Assembly (NCBI RefSeq): GCF_964340395.1
Contig: NC_135552.1
Coordinates: 6,870,994-6,930,993 of the forward strand
Source of the DNA: Glandiceps talaboti
Taxonomy: Eukaryota; Hemichordata; Enteropneusta; Spengelidae
Length of the DNA stretch: 60,000 nt
Direction: 5' to 3'
The translations under genes and the position numbers were made by a program. The stretch's first letter is position 1; every line of letters begins with the position of its first letter. Below are positions 9,606-22,530 of the stretch, in pieces. Below the pieces are notes generated by a model. The model worked only from the letters and a program-made list of their open reading frames with translations, ran no database searches and had not been told where the DNA came from.

Positions 9606-12600
9606 GTCTCAGAAAGTAGTAATGTTACCTAATGTAATTCTGTGATAAAACTGTCCACCTGATGGAAATACCACAATAAGTGCTGAGATTGTGTGTGTGT
9701 GTGTGTGTGGGGGGGTGGGGGGTGGGGGGGGGGCTGAACTACATGTGTGTTTGTAATACCCTAAACATTCAGTTTTTTTTCATATGCTACATGTATTATT
9801 TTGCCTGCTAGGCTTATAATATACAAATGCTTTCTGTGCAATAATTATTTGAAAATATCATGTTTGGTTATGATAATCATGGTAGGGGTTCAACTCCCTA
9901 GCATACATGTATATCCAATTTGTAGCACTGACTTCATAGGGTTCACTGTACATGTACTGTACAGCAGTGATAATGAAATAATTATTACCTAAAGCCTAGA
10001 GACTTGCATTGTCAGGGATAATCAAAGAACTATTCTTTGTTAAAACACATCATTTTCATACAGACTTCAGTGATTGGTTTTAGATCGTGTCATTGTGGCA
10101 TGAACTACTGACATGATAGTGACCTCAATTTGCATAGAGTGTGCACTGTTTTCAATTTACCCTATCTAGGGCACATTGAATGTAGAACTGAATATAACAT
10201 AGGAGTCCTACCAGTAATCTGCTTTGATTCCAGTAACATGCCTGTAGAATGTGATATTTTATAAAACACTTATAATCTTGCCTTATTCAGGTGAGTATAG
10301 ACATCACTTTACCCCTTGTGCTGTTGTATGGTAACTACATGTATGTCCACTAGGCTAAAACTGAGGGAAATCATTGCTACATTGATAGCTCTCGGGGTAA
10401 TAAATGTCTACTAAGTCATAGCCAGGCAATATATTAGTATTAAAATAGTGACCATGGGTTATCTTACCTATAGCACTGATTGCTAGCAGACCACTGTGAG
10501 TTGTACTTCTGAGATGTGTAGACATTTTATATTATGGTATATCATACATGTATCATCACTTCAACATGTCATTATTACCCAAGCACAGACCAATCTCACT
10601 GATGGCTTTCAATTTGGATATTTCAAACCCTGTCAACAGCAAAGATGTTATAATTAAATCAATCATGTACAAAATATAAAGATATGTGAGAATGTACATG
10701 TAGTCCAAGGGACACTCTGATTCAAGTATATACATTGTAGTATAATTGGAGTCAGGATGTAGACATGGCCTCTCAATCCATTCATATGGAGTTATACACC
10801 CCAAATATTCTGACTCTTTTTAATTTATCTATTTCCAAGGATGACCTCCTAAGGGACAAGTCCCATTAACTGGCTCCAACAATAAAGTTACACAAAACAA
10901 ACACCACAACATGAGCCAAATATAAGTTCACTTGAATTGGAAGATGGGACAAAAATTCACTAGTCAGAGTAGCCTGGCTGGTAGACCCTTGGCCAATTCT
11001 GCTACTTTAAAAGTGACTATGCAAAGCGGTAGTTATCAAGGGCTGTGCACCGGAGGAACTAGTCTAGTCCTAAGCTAACATCATCTCCACCGTATAGTCA
11101 AATTGATTTCATTCTTACCACCAACAGCATTAGTTTATACTGTTAGAGCATTGATGTCAATGTGAAAATGTTATCATGTCCTCGATCATGTGACTTACTT
11201 TCAAACTGGAGGTTAAGTTTGTAGTAAACTGAACAAAGTAACCAATTACAACTACCTGTCAGTGCGGGATGACATGAACTGTTCACCCTTTCCCCAGCAG
11301 GCAATTTAGCTAGATTTTTTTGGGAGATTTGTCCATTTGACTATATCTGGAGAGAGAGATTGTAGAGAACGAAAACGACAACATGTATAGTAACTAGACT
11401 ACAGAGGCACTGTCATCCTAGGTTTTTGTTCACCAACTTTATTCCGAGCACAGATTCGAGGTGTCATTACAAAACTCATCAGAGTTACCTTGGACCATGA
11501 ATCTCATCATAGATCCATGCTTGGACTTGCCAGTGACAATGGTAAGGTTTTTGAAAGAATTTTGTATCTGGTAGATCTATTGGCTTCTCTCTGTATACAT
11601 TGTTCTATCGTCAGTGATAAAACGACCATTGAAATGGAACAAAGTTGCAGTCACTCCAAACACAACCGTGAAATTGTTACCTGAAATTTTTGACTGTACA
11701 CTTCAGTCTTTTATCAACAGATTGATTCACTGTTCAGAACACATGAAATTACGAACACGTCAGCCAAATAAAGGGATATCGTTACCAAATATGCGGCCAG
11801 TCTCTGTTCATTGATGAGCGCGTCGATCATCTCTGTAAGTACGTAGAGTAATTTACTACATGATAGAATACATTTGTATAGTTCTGCTTGCAGACGATGC
11901 ACGCGTTTCGCTCAACACCCCGTATGCAAGCAGGACTAGGTAGAAAGCATACAGAGTGAACATTGCTATAACTGTTTGATATAGTCAGTCGCAGACATTG
12001 ATGATATCACAGACCACTAACGAATTTTGTCTGAAATGATATCGATAAACTATCCTGAGAAAGACTAGCCAGTTTATATGTGCCAAGTTTTTTGACAAGC
12101 GGCTTACATACCATGGCCATGGATCAGCTGTGTGTATTTGTTTACACACATTCAACATGGCGGCCTCCATGTCAGCATAAAATTTCACACGAAAATAATA
12201 TCGACAGCGCTTCCACTACGCTGTTATACTTACTGTACATAGCTGATACAGTGTATCGGTGGGTATGACTATATTTTTGCCATGTTCATGCTTTTCACTA
12301 CGTTATAGACACACCGTACCATACAACCGGCCAGGTTGGCAACGCACGCACTCCAGCCGAGCCACAAATATATTTCTGTCGAATGGGGGCGCTATATTAT
12401 AGGTTCCGCTGAAGTGGGGCACAGCATGTGGTAATGCGAAAATGTTCAGTGTGGTTATATAAATGTTCAGTGTGGTTATATCTTTCGCGTGAATGGTGAA
12501 TCGTTAATATGTTATTGCGTTAATGGTGAATTGGTGAATATTGCGTTAGCGGTGAATGGTCGTTATTTTCCGAGTCAGACGTGAATGGTGAATGCTTATA

Positions 12601-12859
12601 AGTTAAACGCGTGAATCGTGAATTAAATATTTTTGAGTGAAAAAAAGCTGTGAAATGTAACTTCAACTTGGTACGTACGCGACGTCTGACCCCAACAGCC
12701 CTCTTTGAATGGCATGTGTGGTTTGATAGATGTTTACTTCCTCTGATTTCAACCTATAAATGCCGAGTTTTCTATTGGTCCACACCAATGGCCCTGAAAA
12801 ATCACAGATTTATCGTCCAACAAAGTATCAATTGATTAAGAGGAGACCAAGTCGTGTAT
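9606..12859. other. Intergenic sequence, no supported gene
   Basis: It contains a GT/G-rich microsatellite (9690-9733). Near 11400-11535 a short open stretch runs between an acceptor-like CCTAG and a donor-like ATGGTAAGG, but no protein family was recognised. Near 12155, AACATGGCGGCC matches a YY1-type promoter motif, and the surroundings (11800-12400) are less AT-rich, so a promoter is possible. From about 12440 to 12620 the phrase GTGAATGGTGAAT recurs irregularly. Confidence 0.4.
9690..9733. repeat. (GT)n followed by G-rich tract
   Basis: A pure GT run leads into G runs separated by single T residues, which could form a G-quadruplex on the plus strand. Confidence 0.9.
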
Positions 12860-12898
12860 GGGGTGGGGTGGGGGTGGGGTGGGGTGGGGGTGGGGGGT
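12860..12898 (+). repeat. G-rich tract, potential G-quadruplex
   Basis: Seven runs of four or more G are separated by single T (or TG) on the plus strand, a strong G-quadruplex pattern. Confidence 0.9.
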
Positions 12899-12990
12899 TA
12901 GCATTCCGCTAACATAACATTGTTATTTTCTATATACATGTTCGTAGTTACGTTTATTAAATCGATGTGCCATGGGATACATGGTTATAC

Positions 12991-13356
12991 ATGTTACTGA
13001 CACTGCTTCATATACAATCAGTTTTAGCAAACAATATACAAACAAAGCGAGACCTATCTCGTGACGAACATATACTAAGAGAACTGGCACTAATACTTCG
13101 GCAGATTTTTCGTAAGATTAATATATATTATTCAACTGTTTTGAGTTTGGCATTCATTTTTGAGGAGGCTTTTTTTCCCTTGGTTACTACGTGTAGTAGT
13201 CTCCCAAGGACCATATATATGTGTTCACTCGACTGTTTCACAATCACTTACTCAGCAGGTCATTGTTTCATTTGGGGGTATTTTTTAAAGAAAATTTTAT
13301 TCAAATACAGAATTGAAAAATTCCGGAGATTTGAAGCAAGCCTACAGAAACTCTGA
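12991..13356 (+). CDS. Weak candidate: small secreted peptide exon
   Basis: From the ATG at 12991 the frame begins MLLTLLHIQSVLA, which resembles a short signal peptide. A KR dibasic pair follows, then an amphipathic stretch (EHILRELALILRQIF). A donor-like site (TTTTTCGTAAGA) near 13112 would end an exon after that stretch. The layout resembles a peptide-hormone precursor, but the frame beyond 13112 looks random, the sequence is AT-rich, and no family was recognised. It may well be chance. Confidence 0.12.
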   Translation: MLLTLLHIQSVLANNIQTKRDLSRDEHILRELALILRQIFRKINIYYSTVLSLAFIFEEAFFPLVTTCSSLPRTIYMCSLDCFTITYSAGHCFIWGYFLKKILFKYRIEKFRRFEASLQKL

Positions 13357-13443
13357 AATCTCTCACTTTGTCTCCATCCCCTTTATCTAATTCTTTCGTG
13401 TGACAAGGAGTTACAGACTTAGAGAGCTGTCATTATTTATTAC

Positions 13444-13456
13444 GGGGGGGGGGGGG
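13444..13456 (+). repeat. Poly-G tract
   Basis: Thirteen consecutive G residues. Confidence 0.95.
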
Positions 13457-13619
13457 TCGGTGGAATCCAAATAAATAATTTTAAAAAATCAGTGACCCCC
13501 TGCCCGGCTTAAAGCAATTTCGTAACCCCTCCCCCTTGACACAATTAACCCACCATTTTACAGCCATAAATGTTAATGGCGTTCGACAAACATTACATGA
13601 TGTTGAGTGTTCCATTGCA

Positions 13620-13642
13620 TACATGCATCCATCCATCCACAT

Positions 13643-13701
<59 letters not shown>

Positions 13702-13711
13702 TACACACACA

Positions 13712-13743
<32 letters not shown>

Positions 13744-13850
13744 CACATATACATACATACATACATACATACATACATACATACATACATACATACATAC
13801 ATACATACGGTACATACGGTACATACGGTACATACGATACATGCATACAC
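13620..13850. repeat. Compound microsatellite CA / GCAC / CATA / CGGTA
   Basis: CA repeats pass into ACGC units, back to CA, then a long CATA run, then CGGTACATA units. All overlapping open frames here are translations of the simple repeat and are not genes. Confidence 0.95.
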
Positions 13851-13859
13851 TTGTATTGT

Positions 13860-15016
13860 ACCTAAACTGAAAACGAAACACGAGGAAGTCAATGTATGTC
13901 CTCACTCATATATCAATTTATCATAATCAATTTAAGACTGAGGGTGGAGCTCGCCACAATTACCTCTATTCTTTAATAAAACTGGTGGACTCCAATTATT
14001 ATAAAGTGTGTATATTTCACCATGAAATGGATTAGATACAGATTGGTCACGTCAACGCGAATCCTGAACTCAGTGAGAGTGAAACTCATCATTACCTATT
14101 GCTTGATAGAAAACGACAGCGTAAACTTTCGACTTTGTCATCTAGGGTTCTGATTTTTTGAACCAATAATTTCATGTCACAAAGCCCGAGTCATGCTTGC
14201 AGATGCAGTATAAAGTCGAGACTCGATTTTGACAAAGTAGGCAATTTCGTAATCGAGTCCCTACGTTGTACTCCGTATGTAAGTAGGACAACGAATTCCG
14301 AATTCCCCAGCGTGTTGTATCTCCTTTTCTCCACCCGAGTCGACGGTACTGTCGTGATATTTTCCTCCTGTGTACGTGTCAGGTATCCTATATTCTGACC
14401 TTTGGAGGACCTTTGTGAAGTTACGTTTTACAGATAAAATTACACAATTGACACCATGCTGTCTTCTTGATAACTAAATACCTTGAATTACAACTTCTAC
14501 AAGGCGTAAAAAAATGTATGGTTCCGATTCCATTCAATTTTAAAATAGGTGGGATAGGTAGATTTTTTATTTTATTTTATTATATATCTTTTTCATGTGT
14601 GAATGTCTAGGTTCGGGTTTTCCCTTGTTTTCCAAATGGTATCTGCGTTGTTTATTTCTTCCTATAGATGTACGGCCATTACAAATTGGAAGAATAGTTT
14701 TATCAGTTTCCGCATCCACTATTTCTTGCGAGACTTCATGGTTTTCGCGATTTTGTTATTATTTTTTCTCGAATACGTAAAACTTTGTTTAGGGTCGGCG
14801 TGAAAAACTAGGTGGGTAGGGTAACCGGAACCAAACAACTTTCTTTAGTTGGCGTAATCTAAACAAGATGACTTGATGATGATAATGAACTAAAGCAGTT
14901 ATCGATGTGAGGGTTAGTACCATTTGATCATTTGACATTCAGTTAGAGTGCAATGTACGAATGTCAGTCCAGTGTGCATTTTGATAGTCGATGATATTAC
15001 TAGTATAGGGAATCGT
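13860..15016. other. Intergenic sequence, no gene seen
   Basis: Open frames at 14174-14398 and 14595-14803 lack recognisable motifs. No repeat structure stands out. Confidence 0.45.
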
Positions 15017-16825
15017 TCCCTTTAGTTTAGTTTAGTTTATTTCAGTAAAACAACAAGATCGACAGTGCAGATATACAAATAAAAACTGGTACAAATTGTT
15101 GAATTACTTGGATAACCCACGAAAGTCAAAGACTTGTTTCCAGTGGGGTCCGTACAGTGATTCAAGAAAGTGGCAGGATTAGCATAAGTATTTGACTACA
15201 TGGAATGGGAAAGAATAACAGATGAAAAGGAAAGCTATCGAGGCAAACTAGCTAATAGGGAATAAACACGCTGTTTCCAGTATTAGTGGTCCCTTAGTGT
15301 ACTGGACAGATATGATTTGACTGCTTTTTTGAAGACATTCCTTTGTGATATCTGTTTTATCGATACTGGTAGATTATTCCAGTCCTTGATAGCATTAGCG
15401 TAAAACGTATTTGCAGCCTGACCTTTAATCATTGGCTGGTGAAAATTGTACCTACTTCCCCTAGTACCATAGTTATGAACAGAGGATACTTTGGTAAACT
15501 GATGGGACAAGTACTCCGGGCTGGAGTTATTGTATATTTTGAAAGCATGGTTGAATCGGAGCTGGCTCACTCTACCCTTGACATCCAGCATACCCAGGGC
15601 ATCAAACTGATCAGCACCTATGTGTGATCTTGGCTCCATAGAAAGGATGAACCGTATTATTTTGTTTTGTGCAATTTGGAGTTTCTTTTTGAGAGTTGTG
15701 GTAAGAGCAGAGTACCAGGATGAACATGAATAATCAAAGTGACATTGGATCAGAGCAGAGCAAAGGGTTTTACGCGAGTATTGGTTGAGAAAATTTGCTT
15801 GTCTGTAAAGGAACTTAAGCCTTGAATTGGTTTTCTTAATGATATTCTGAACAATTTGGAGCCCTGATAGATTTTGATCAAGATCGAGCCCAAGGTATTT
15901 GACAGATTTGCTGGCATGAATATCATGTTGCCGGATTACAAGTTATTTTGAATTCAGAAACCTTACTTAGTTTGCGTTTCGAGCCGAATAGAATGAGTTC
16001 TGTTTTCCCGAGGTGGAGAGAAAGCTTATTGTCAATCAGCCATTTGTTACATGATTCAAGTTCTTTGCCCAACTCCGAGGCAATGTGATGCACGTCCTTA
16101 TGTGACACTAAAATGGCACTGTCATCAGCATAAAGTAGGAGTTTACATTTGATGGAAATTTCCATATCATTCACATAGCATAGAAATAATAATGGCCCTA
16201 GAATACTTCCTTGCGGAACACCACAGTGAATATCCTTGATATCTGAATTCGTTTCATTTACATTAACTAACTGTTTTCTGCCAGTTAGATAAGACTGGAA
16301 CCATTGCACTGATTCTATACCCATAAGGTTAAGCTTTTTGCACAAAATAATGTGGTCAACGGTGTCAAATGCTTTTTGAAGATCTAATAGAAGCATGCCA
16401 GTGTAATTTCCAGAAGCTGTTTGGGATCTGATATAGTCCTGCAAATGAATTAAACAGGTATCGGTGGAATAGTTACCCCTAAAGCCAGATTGTAGGTGAT
16501 AAATCATGCTATTATCGCTAAGATATTTTTCAAGTTGTACATGAACTGCCCTTTCGAGAATCTTAGATGTAACACTCAGTATGCTGACAGGCCTGTAATT
16601 GCCGACTTCCAAGCGACTGTTCTTTTTAAATAGAGGTTTAACCCTAGCAAATTTAAACTCATCTGGTACAGTTTCACTGGTGATAGATAGATTCACAATA
16701 TGAGTGATAGGGACCGCTATAGCGTTGGAACTGTCTTTTAAAAACCTTGCTGGAATACCATCTAAACCTGTGCTTTTGCACACACTCAGTTTGTCAAGTT
16801 CAGACTGTATAAATTCCATTCCCTC
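15017..16825 (-). mobile_element. 5'-truncated non-LTR retrotransposon (LINE)
   Basis: The minus strand carries a reverse transcriptase (see 15283-16819), then about 240 bp of 3' UTR, then a tail of repeated AAACT units (15021-15042). The element has no endonuclease region, so it is truncated at its 5' end just upstream of the RT, as is usual for target-primed reverse transcription. Flanking duplications were not resolved (GTTCCC and ATTCCC lie at the two ends). The RT motifs place it in the LINE group of the jockey/CR1/L2 type. The exact clade is unassigned. Confidence 0.85.
15283..16819 (-). pseudogene. LINE reverse transcriptase, one frameshift
   Basis: The first frame (15923-16819, 298 residues) holds classic RT blocks: NYRPVS (residues 74-79), LDLQKAFDTVDH (145-156), GVPQGSILGP (200-209) and the catalytic YADD (230-233). 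It ends in a TGA at 15923. The downstream part stays open in the neighbouring frame from about 15935 to 15283 and has the family's usual C-terminal features (KYLG, a WY-x-x-L segment, LQ-x-x-QNK, YGTRGS and WNNLP). A single one-base shift near 15930 explains the break. Otherwise the reading frame is intact, which suggests a fairly recent insertion. An RNA-templated DNA polymerase is the established function of the family. This copy is presumably dead. Confidence 0.9.
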
Positions 16826-16873
16826 ATGGCTGCTAATTATATACTAATATCACAGGGAAGCCAGAACCGTGGT

Positions 16874-16972
16874 AAAACAAACAAACAAACAAACAAACAA
16901 ACCAAAAAACAAACAAACAAACAAACACTCAGACAGACAAACAAACAAACAAACAAACTAACTAACTAACAA
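16874..16972. repeat. (AAAC)n microsatellite
   Basis: CAAA units are interrupted by ACTCAGACAGA and end in CTAA units. Confidence 0.95.
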
Positions 16973-17299
16973 GAAACACACATAAATATATGAACAAAAC
17001 AGAATATGCTCGAGTAAATGAAAATACAATTAATTTTCAAATACATGAATATCTAATCTACATTTTGTATCATTCTCGCAAATCAGTTTATCTGTGTATG
17101 TTTGAAAGTGACAGAGTTCAGCATTGAGCTTGAAGGTTATCGGTTTAGGTTTCAAAGACTGTGACTTGTGATAATTAAACATTGCGTCACCAAATAATAC
17201 ATAACTTGATAAAAAATACATTGTAAATAAATTACATGCCACCATCGGAAAAAGAGACAGAAATATGATTTGCAAATTAATCTAAATCTTCAAACTGAT

Positions 17300-17515
17300 A
17301 AATTAATGGCCATGTGATCTAATCAGGGCCATGTGACCCACCTACTCAAGGTTATATGACCATGTTAATCAGAATCATGTGAGCCATCCTAATCAGGGCC
17401 ATGTGACCCACCTGAATCAGAATCATGTGACCCATCTAATCAGGGCCATGTGACCCACCTAAATCAGAATCATGTGAACCATATCCAATCAGGGCCATGC
17501 GAACAATCTAAAAAG
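17300..17515 (+). repeat. ~26-bp minisatellite with CATGTGA motifs
   Basis: About eight alternating units of two types occur: AATCAGGGCCATGTGACCCA and AATCAGAATCATGTGA(A/C)CCAT. Each carries CATGTGA, and half carry TCATGTGA, the extended E-box recognised by MITF/TFE-type bHLH-Zip factors. Confidence 0.85.
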
Positions 17516-18874
<1,359 letters not shown>

Positions 18875-19260
18875 GTTATTATTATTATTATTATTATTAG
18901 ACTTTATTTAAACTCGATAGACTGTTGAGCCAAAGGCTCTTCTCACACAGTGTCGAGATAAAAATATACAATATATACAATATATACATGGTGAATGTCT
19001 AATTCAAAATATGATACATCATGATAAATCGAGACTTTGATCATCGTTAATATCTTTCCCACTTGTTAATTTTGATTAGGTGTATGTACAGTATTGTGAT
19101 ATAAGGTTCGTGATGTATAATAGTAAATTTACCCAGAAGCCGCTTCGTTTAAACCAGTATTTGATAGATAATGTTACAGTCATGTAGGCCCGCCTCGTCA
19201 GCAATTTTCCTTACCTCTGCGGGGAGTGATATTTCCAAGTCTTTGAGTGCAAATAACCAC
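18875..19260 (-). mobile_element. 3' end of a retroelement with (TAA)n tail
   Basis: On the minus strand the segment ends in a TTTAAATAAAGTC stretch followed by (TAA)n (18875-18899), a typical LINE 3' terminus. A small hairpin (GAGCCTTTGGCTC) precedes it. Upstream, 19149-19259 is an open 36-codon frame ending in TAA with protein-like composition (ALKDLEISLPAEVRKIADEA). It directly follows a TTATTTTTATAG acceptor-like site, so a terminal exon of an unrecognised gene is the alternative reading. Confidence 0.4.
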
Positions 19261-19431
19261 TATAAAAATAATATTAAGTATACAAACGTAAATAGAATAT
19301 TGAAATGATGAAAAGACATGATGATATGTGTTTGAAAAAACTGTGTGTTTAATAAATCTATCATATCGTCCGATGTGTTACCCAGAAGGTTGTGTTTCAT
19401 CCCAGGTGGGCAATTGTGTATAAAATGGTAC

Positions 19432-19448
19432 GGGGGGGGGGGGGGGGG
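19432..19448 (+). repeat. Poly-G tract
   Basis: Seventeen consecutive G residues. Confidence 0.95.
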
Positions 19449-19889
19449 CTCATCTGAGACCATGGCCCAAACTGTTCTTATACAAGGAATATTTTAAAAA
19501 TTCTCAAATCAACTATCGAACAGAATGTATAGATGCTATGGATTGTTTTGAACTGTCCCATTTACAAGAACAGGTTATCACCAAAGGTACTAAATACAGT
19601 ATAGTGTCAATCAAAGCAAGTGCCACACGAAGACATCAAAACACGACATTGTTATCGAAATCAGACACTGCAATACCTGAGCATGCTGTATGAAAAGCAC
19701 GTGTACGTATATACCCTTTCTCATACATTGTGAGCACAAAAAACACCCCTTTCCATTCCAAAGGACCCTCTCCATCTGGTCGTCTATGGGAGTTGCCTCC
19801 CCCCCCCCCACCCCCACCCCCATCCCAAACCCACCGGGCATCCACACTGGAATAAAGCTAAACGTAGCAACAGCGTAATTTTTGAACTA

Positions 19890-20850
19890 TACTATTGTAC
19901 ACTCTTCTCAGTATTAATGACCTGACGGTAACCATATTTGAATAGCAACTTATAATTACTCATAAAGTATAGAGTGTAATGAATCCTAATTGATTTTTGG
20001 GTTGACACCCACAAATCAGCGTCTCTGATCCAATCACGGTTTCGGTTTCAACTTATACTATACTATTCATATATAAAATAGACCTCTCATTGTCTAATTA
20101 TTCGTTTTTTAAAACGATTTTCAAAAAGACTGAATAAACGTGGGTTCAAGTAATGGGGTCGCGATTTAAATCCTAGGGCCCTGTTTTGAAATACATATAC
20201 ATGGCATTAGCCCCCACCCCAAGGAATTATTTCTGGCCAGGACATTTTGTCTAAAGTGGTGCGACGACGAGATTTTTTTTATTCTCAACAAACCTGTCAC
20301 TATGTCTACTATTTATGGCAGTTACGTTACTGTTCTTTTTATTAGTACTTTAGAGCATGCATGTATGTGGGCAGATATAGATGACATTCGCCTGTCATGA
20401 TTGGCTCTTCAGTTGTCTTCTCTGAAGTAGGGGAGTTTTTTTTGCGTCTCCCAGCCCCCCCCCCCCCCTCCCACCATCTGCAGACTGCATGGGTTGGAAA
20501 AATACGAAAAAAAGACCGACGCGAGGGTATGTAAGTGATGCAGACCAGAAACTTTTTTTTTTATCTTTGGGTAATACTGAACCAAGATCGCGATGGCGTG
20601 AGAAGGAACTCCAATATGAATAGATTCACTAGAAATTGTTAAAATGCCAATGATTAGACATTGTAGATGCTAATTAGAGCTCAAATGTATTCATAAGTAG
20701 TACGGTAGCAGGTTGAAATGCTGATCGCGTTGAGGGCGCTGATTTTAAGGTGCGGATTGAAAATCAATTGGATTGGATATATTACACTATACTATGTGTA
20801 CCACTATATAAGTGTGTTTACCTAGAGGTGATTCAATACTGTTGAGGATT
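19890..20850. mobile_element. Inverted-repeat element with long diverged arms
   Basis: The block at about 19900-20075 (CAGTATTAATGACCT, AGTATAGAGTGTAATGAATCC, AATTGATTTT, AATCAGCG, TTTCAAC) is the diverged reverse complement of 20700-20850. The right arm recurs at 58833-59025 in the same orientation. The interior has poly-C and no convincing ORF. It reads as a decayed DNA transposon or foldback family with at least three arm copies in the window. Confidence 0.5.
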
Positions 20851-21164
20851 TGCGATATTACATGTACGATATTATATCTAACCATACAGTTTTAAGGAAT
20901 GCTTCAGTTTATACAGCTTCACATAAATTATTACAATGACATTGACAATATTTCAAAAAAGAGTGATGTTTACAATTTTTCATAAATATTGTTGTACAAC
21001 AGTAGCTGCTAGACAGTATATTATCGGTTTATTATTAAATATCGTTAATATTTCCTAGTTTTAAATATTTCTTGGACTAAATAAAATAAGCATCGTTGCG
21101 TTTTTCGTCGATCGTCTTTGAATATTTGTAGACCTATTGTTGAAGAAATGATTATCAGGTGAAG

Positions 21165-21490
21165 TAACATAGATATGGTGAAGGCCGAATGGTCGAACAA
21201 ATCAACACGTAGTTGATGAGACCGGACGAAATCGACAAGTGATTTATTACGACCGAGCGAAATCGACACGTTTTCTATAAAAACCGAGATAAATGAACAC
21301 GTTATCTATGAATACTGAACGAAATCGACACGTTATCTATGAAGACTGGAAGCAATCGACACGTTTTCTATTAAGACTGAACGAAATCGACACGTTATCA
21401 ATGAAGACTGAACGAAATCAACGCGTTATCTATATGCATACTGAACGATTTCGAAATAAACACTACGAAATGAAACTAACCCAGACACGC
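21165..21490 (+). repeat. ~32-bp minisatellite (GAACGAAATCGACACG)
   Basis: About nine units resemble ACTGAACGAAATCGACACGT followed by TATCTATGAAG. The ORF across 21293-21493 is a by-product of the repeat. Confidence 0.85.
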
Positions 21491-22310
21491 TGAGACACGT
21501 TTTATACCAATCACTCATCCTCACCTATGACAGTTATCGTCGGAAGACAAAATCTCAATATCATCAGAATATATAACAAATCGTGGTCTTTCGGCTTTTA
21601 ATAATACTGATGAAAATGATTACGTCAGAACCGTTGATCCCTAATATAATCTTAGCAGGAAATTCAACATCGGGTTCTTTGATTCCATTGTTGTTAAATA
21701 CACACATCCAAAACTCAATATTGATAAACGACCTCCGTTCCATTGATAAACTGTCCTTTCCTTAAAAGGAATTGAAATTACATAGTTTGATAAAATCAAA
21801 TGATCCGTGACTAGCTAATGTTTAAATCGCCCTAGACTATAGACATATCTTCTTGTACCGTCTGAAGACTCGTTGTGAATCTTTGATCTACCGAGTTTGA
21901 TTTTTATACCGTCAGTAAGAGTAATTTAGTGTCGATATCAGACTTGAGAATAATTGCTCTAGTTTTGAAGCCAGTTCTACGTGAATTTTTTCGCTCTGAT
22001 CACAATCTTGCAAAAATCGGCCGTGACACTCTGTGGCCAACATACCTACGCCTTTCTGTTTGATAGCGTGTATATCTCTTATTACCAAAATAAATCCAAG
22101 TATAGAGAAATGTACATCCTGTCTAGCAGATAATATACAAAGTTGTTTTGACATGACGGTATGTACACTTTTGAATTATTAATAGCATGATATTAATCAA
22201 TTATCATGTAGACGTACGACTGCAATTGTTATAAAATTTACATTGATTTAATCATAAACATACATAATCTTCATTGTTAAGTTATTTTAAAAACATAACT
22301 GCAGGTACAG
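21491..22310. other. Intergenic sequence, no gene seen
   Basis: Short frames on both strands have no recognisable motifs or splice signals. Confidence 0.45.
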
Positions 22311-22319
22311 TTTAGATTT

Positions 22320-22530
22320 TTATTTCATGTTTAATTTATTTTATTCCCACTAGGGATAACCAACCGGAGCAGGTTCCATTTACAAAATGTACAGGCTCTA
22401 GTAAAAATACACACAACAATTACATCAAGCACAAACAAACAGGTGAAGCTACTGATATTAAAATAGAACAACACAAGAGAAAAACACACAGACTAAGATT
22501 TGAGGTAAGATATAAAAAAAAGACCTAAGA
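22320..22530 (-). mobile_element. Possible LINE 3' end fragment
   Basis: TTTATTTTATTCCCACTAGG followed by a TTCCATTTACAAAATGTACA stretch has the look of reversed LINE 3' UTRs (AATAAA-rich terminus plus a low-complexity tail on the minus strand). No reverse-transcriptase motif is visible, so this is a weak assignment. Confidence 0.3.

Noticed and set aside
11400-11535. Candidate exon between an acceptor-like CCTAG and donor GTAAGG
   Set aside because: Open for about 40 codons on the plus strand, but no family was recognised and no neighbouring exon fits. Chance is likely.
12155-12175. AACATGGCGGCC followed by a seven-codon frame
   Set aside because: Looks like a YY1-type promoter motif, but no gene could be attached to it.
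13481-13926. Long ORFs on both strands (His/Thr-rich and Val/Cys-rich)
   Set aside because: They are translations of a CA/CATA microsatellite.
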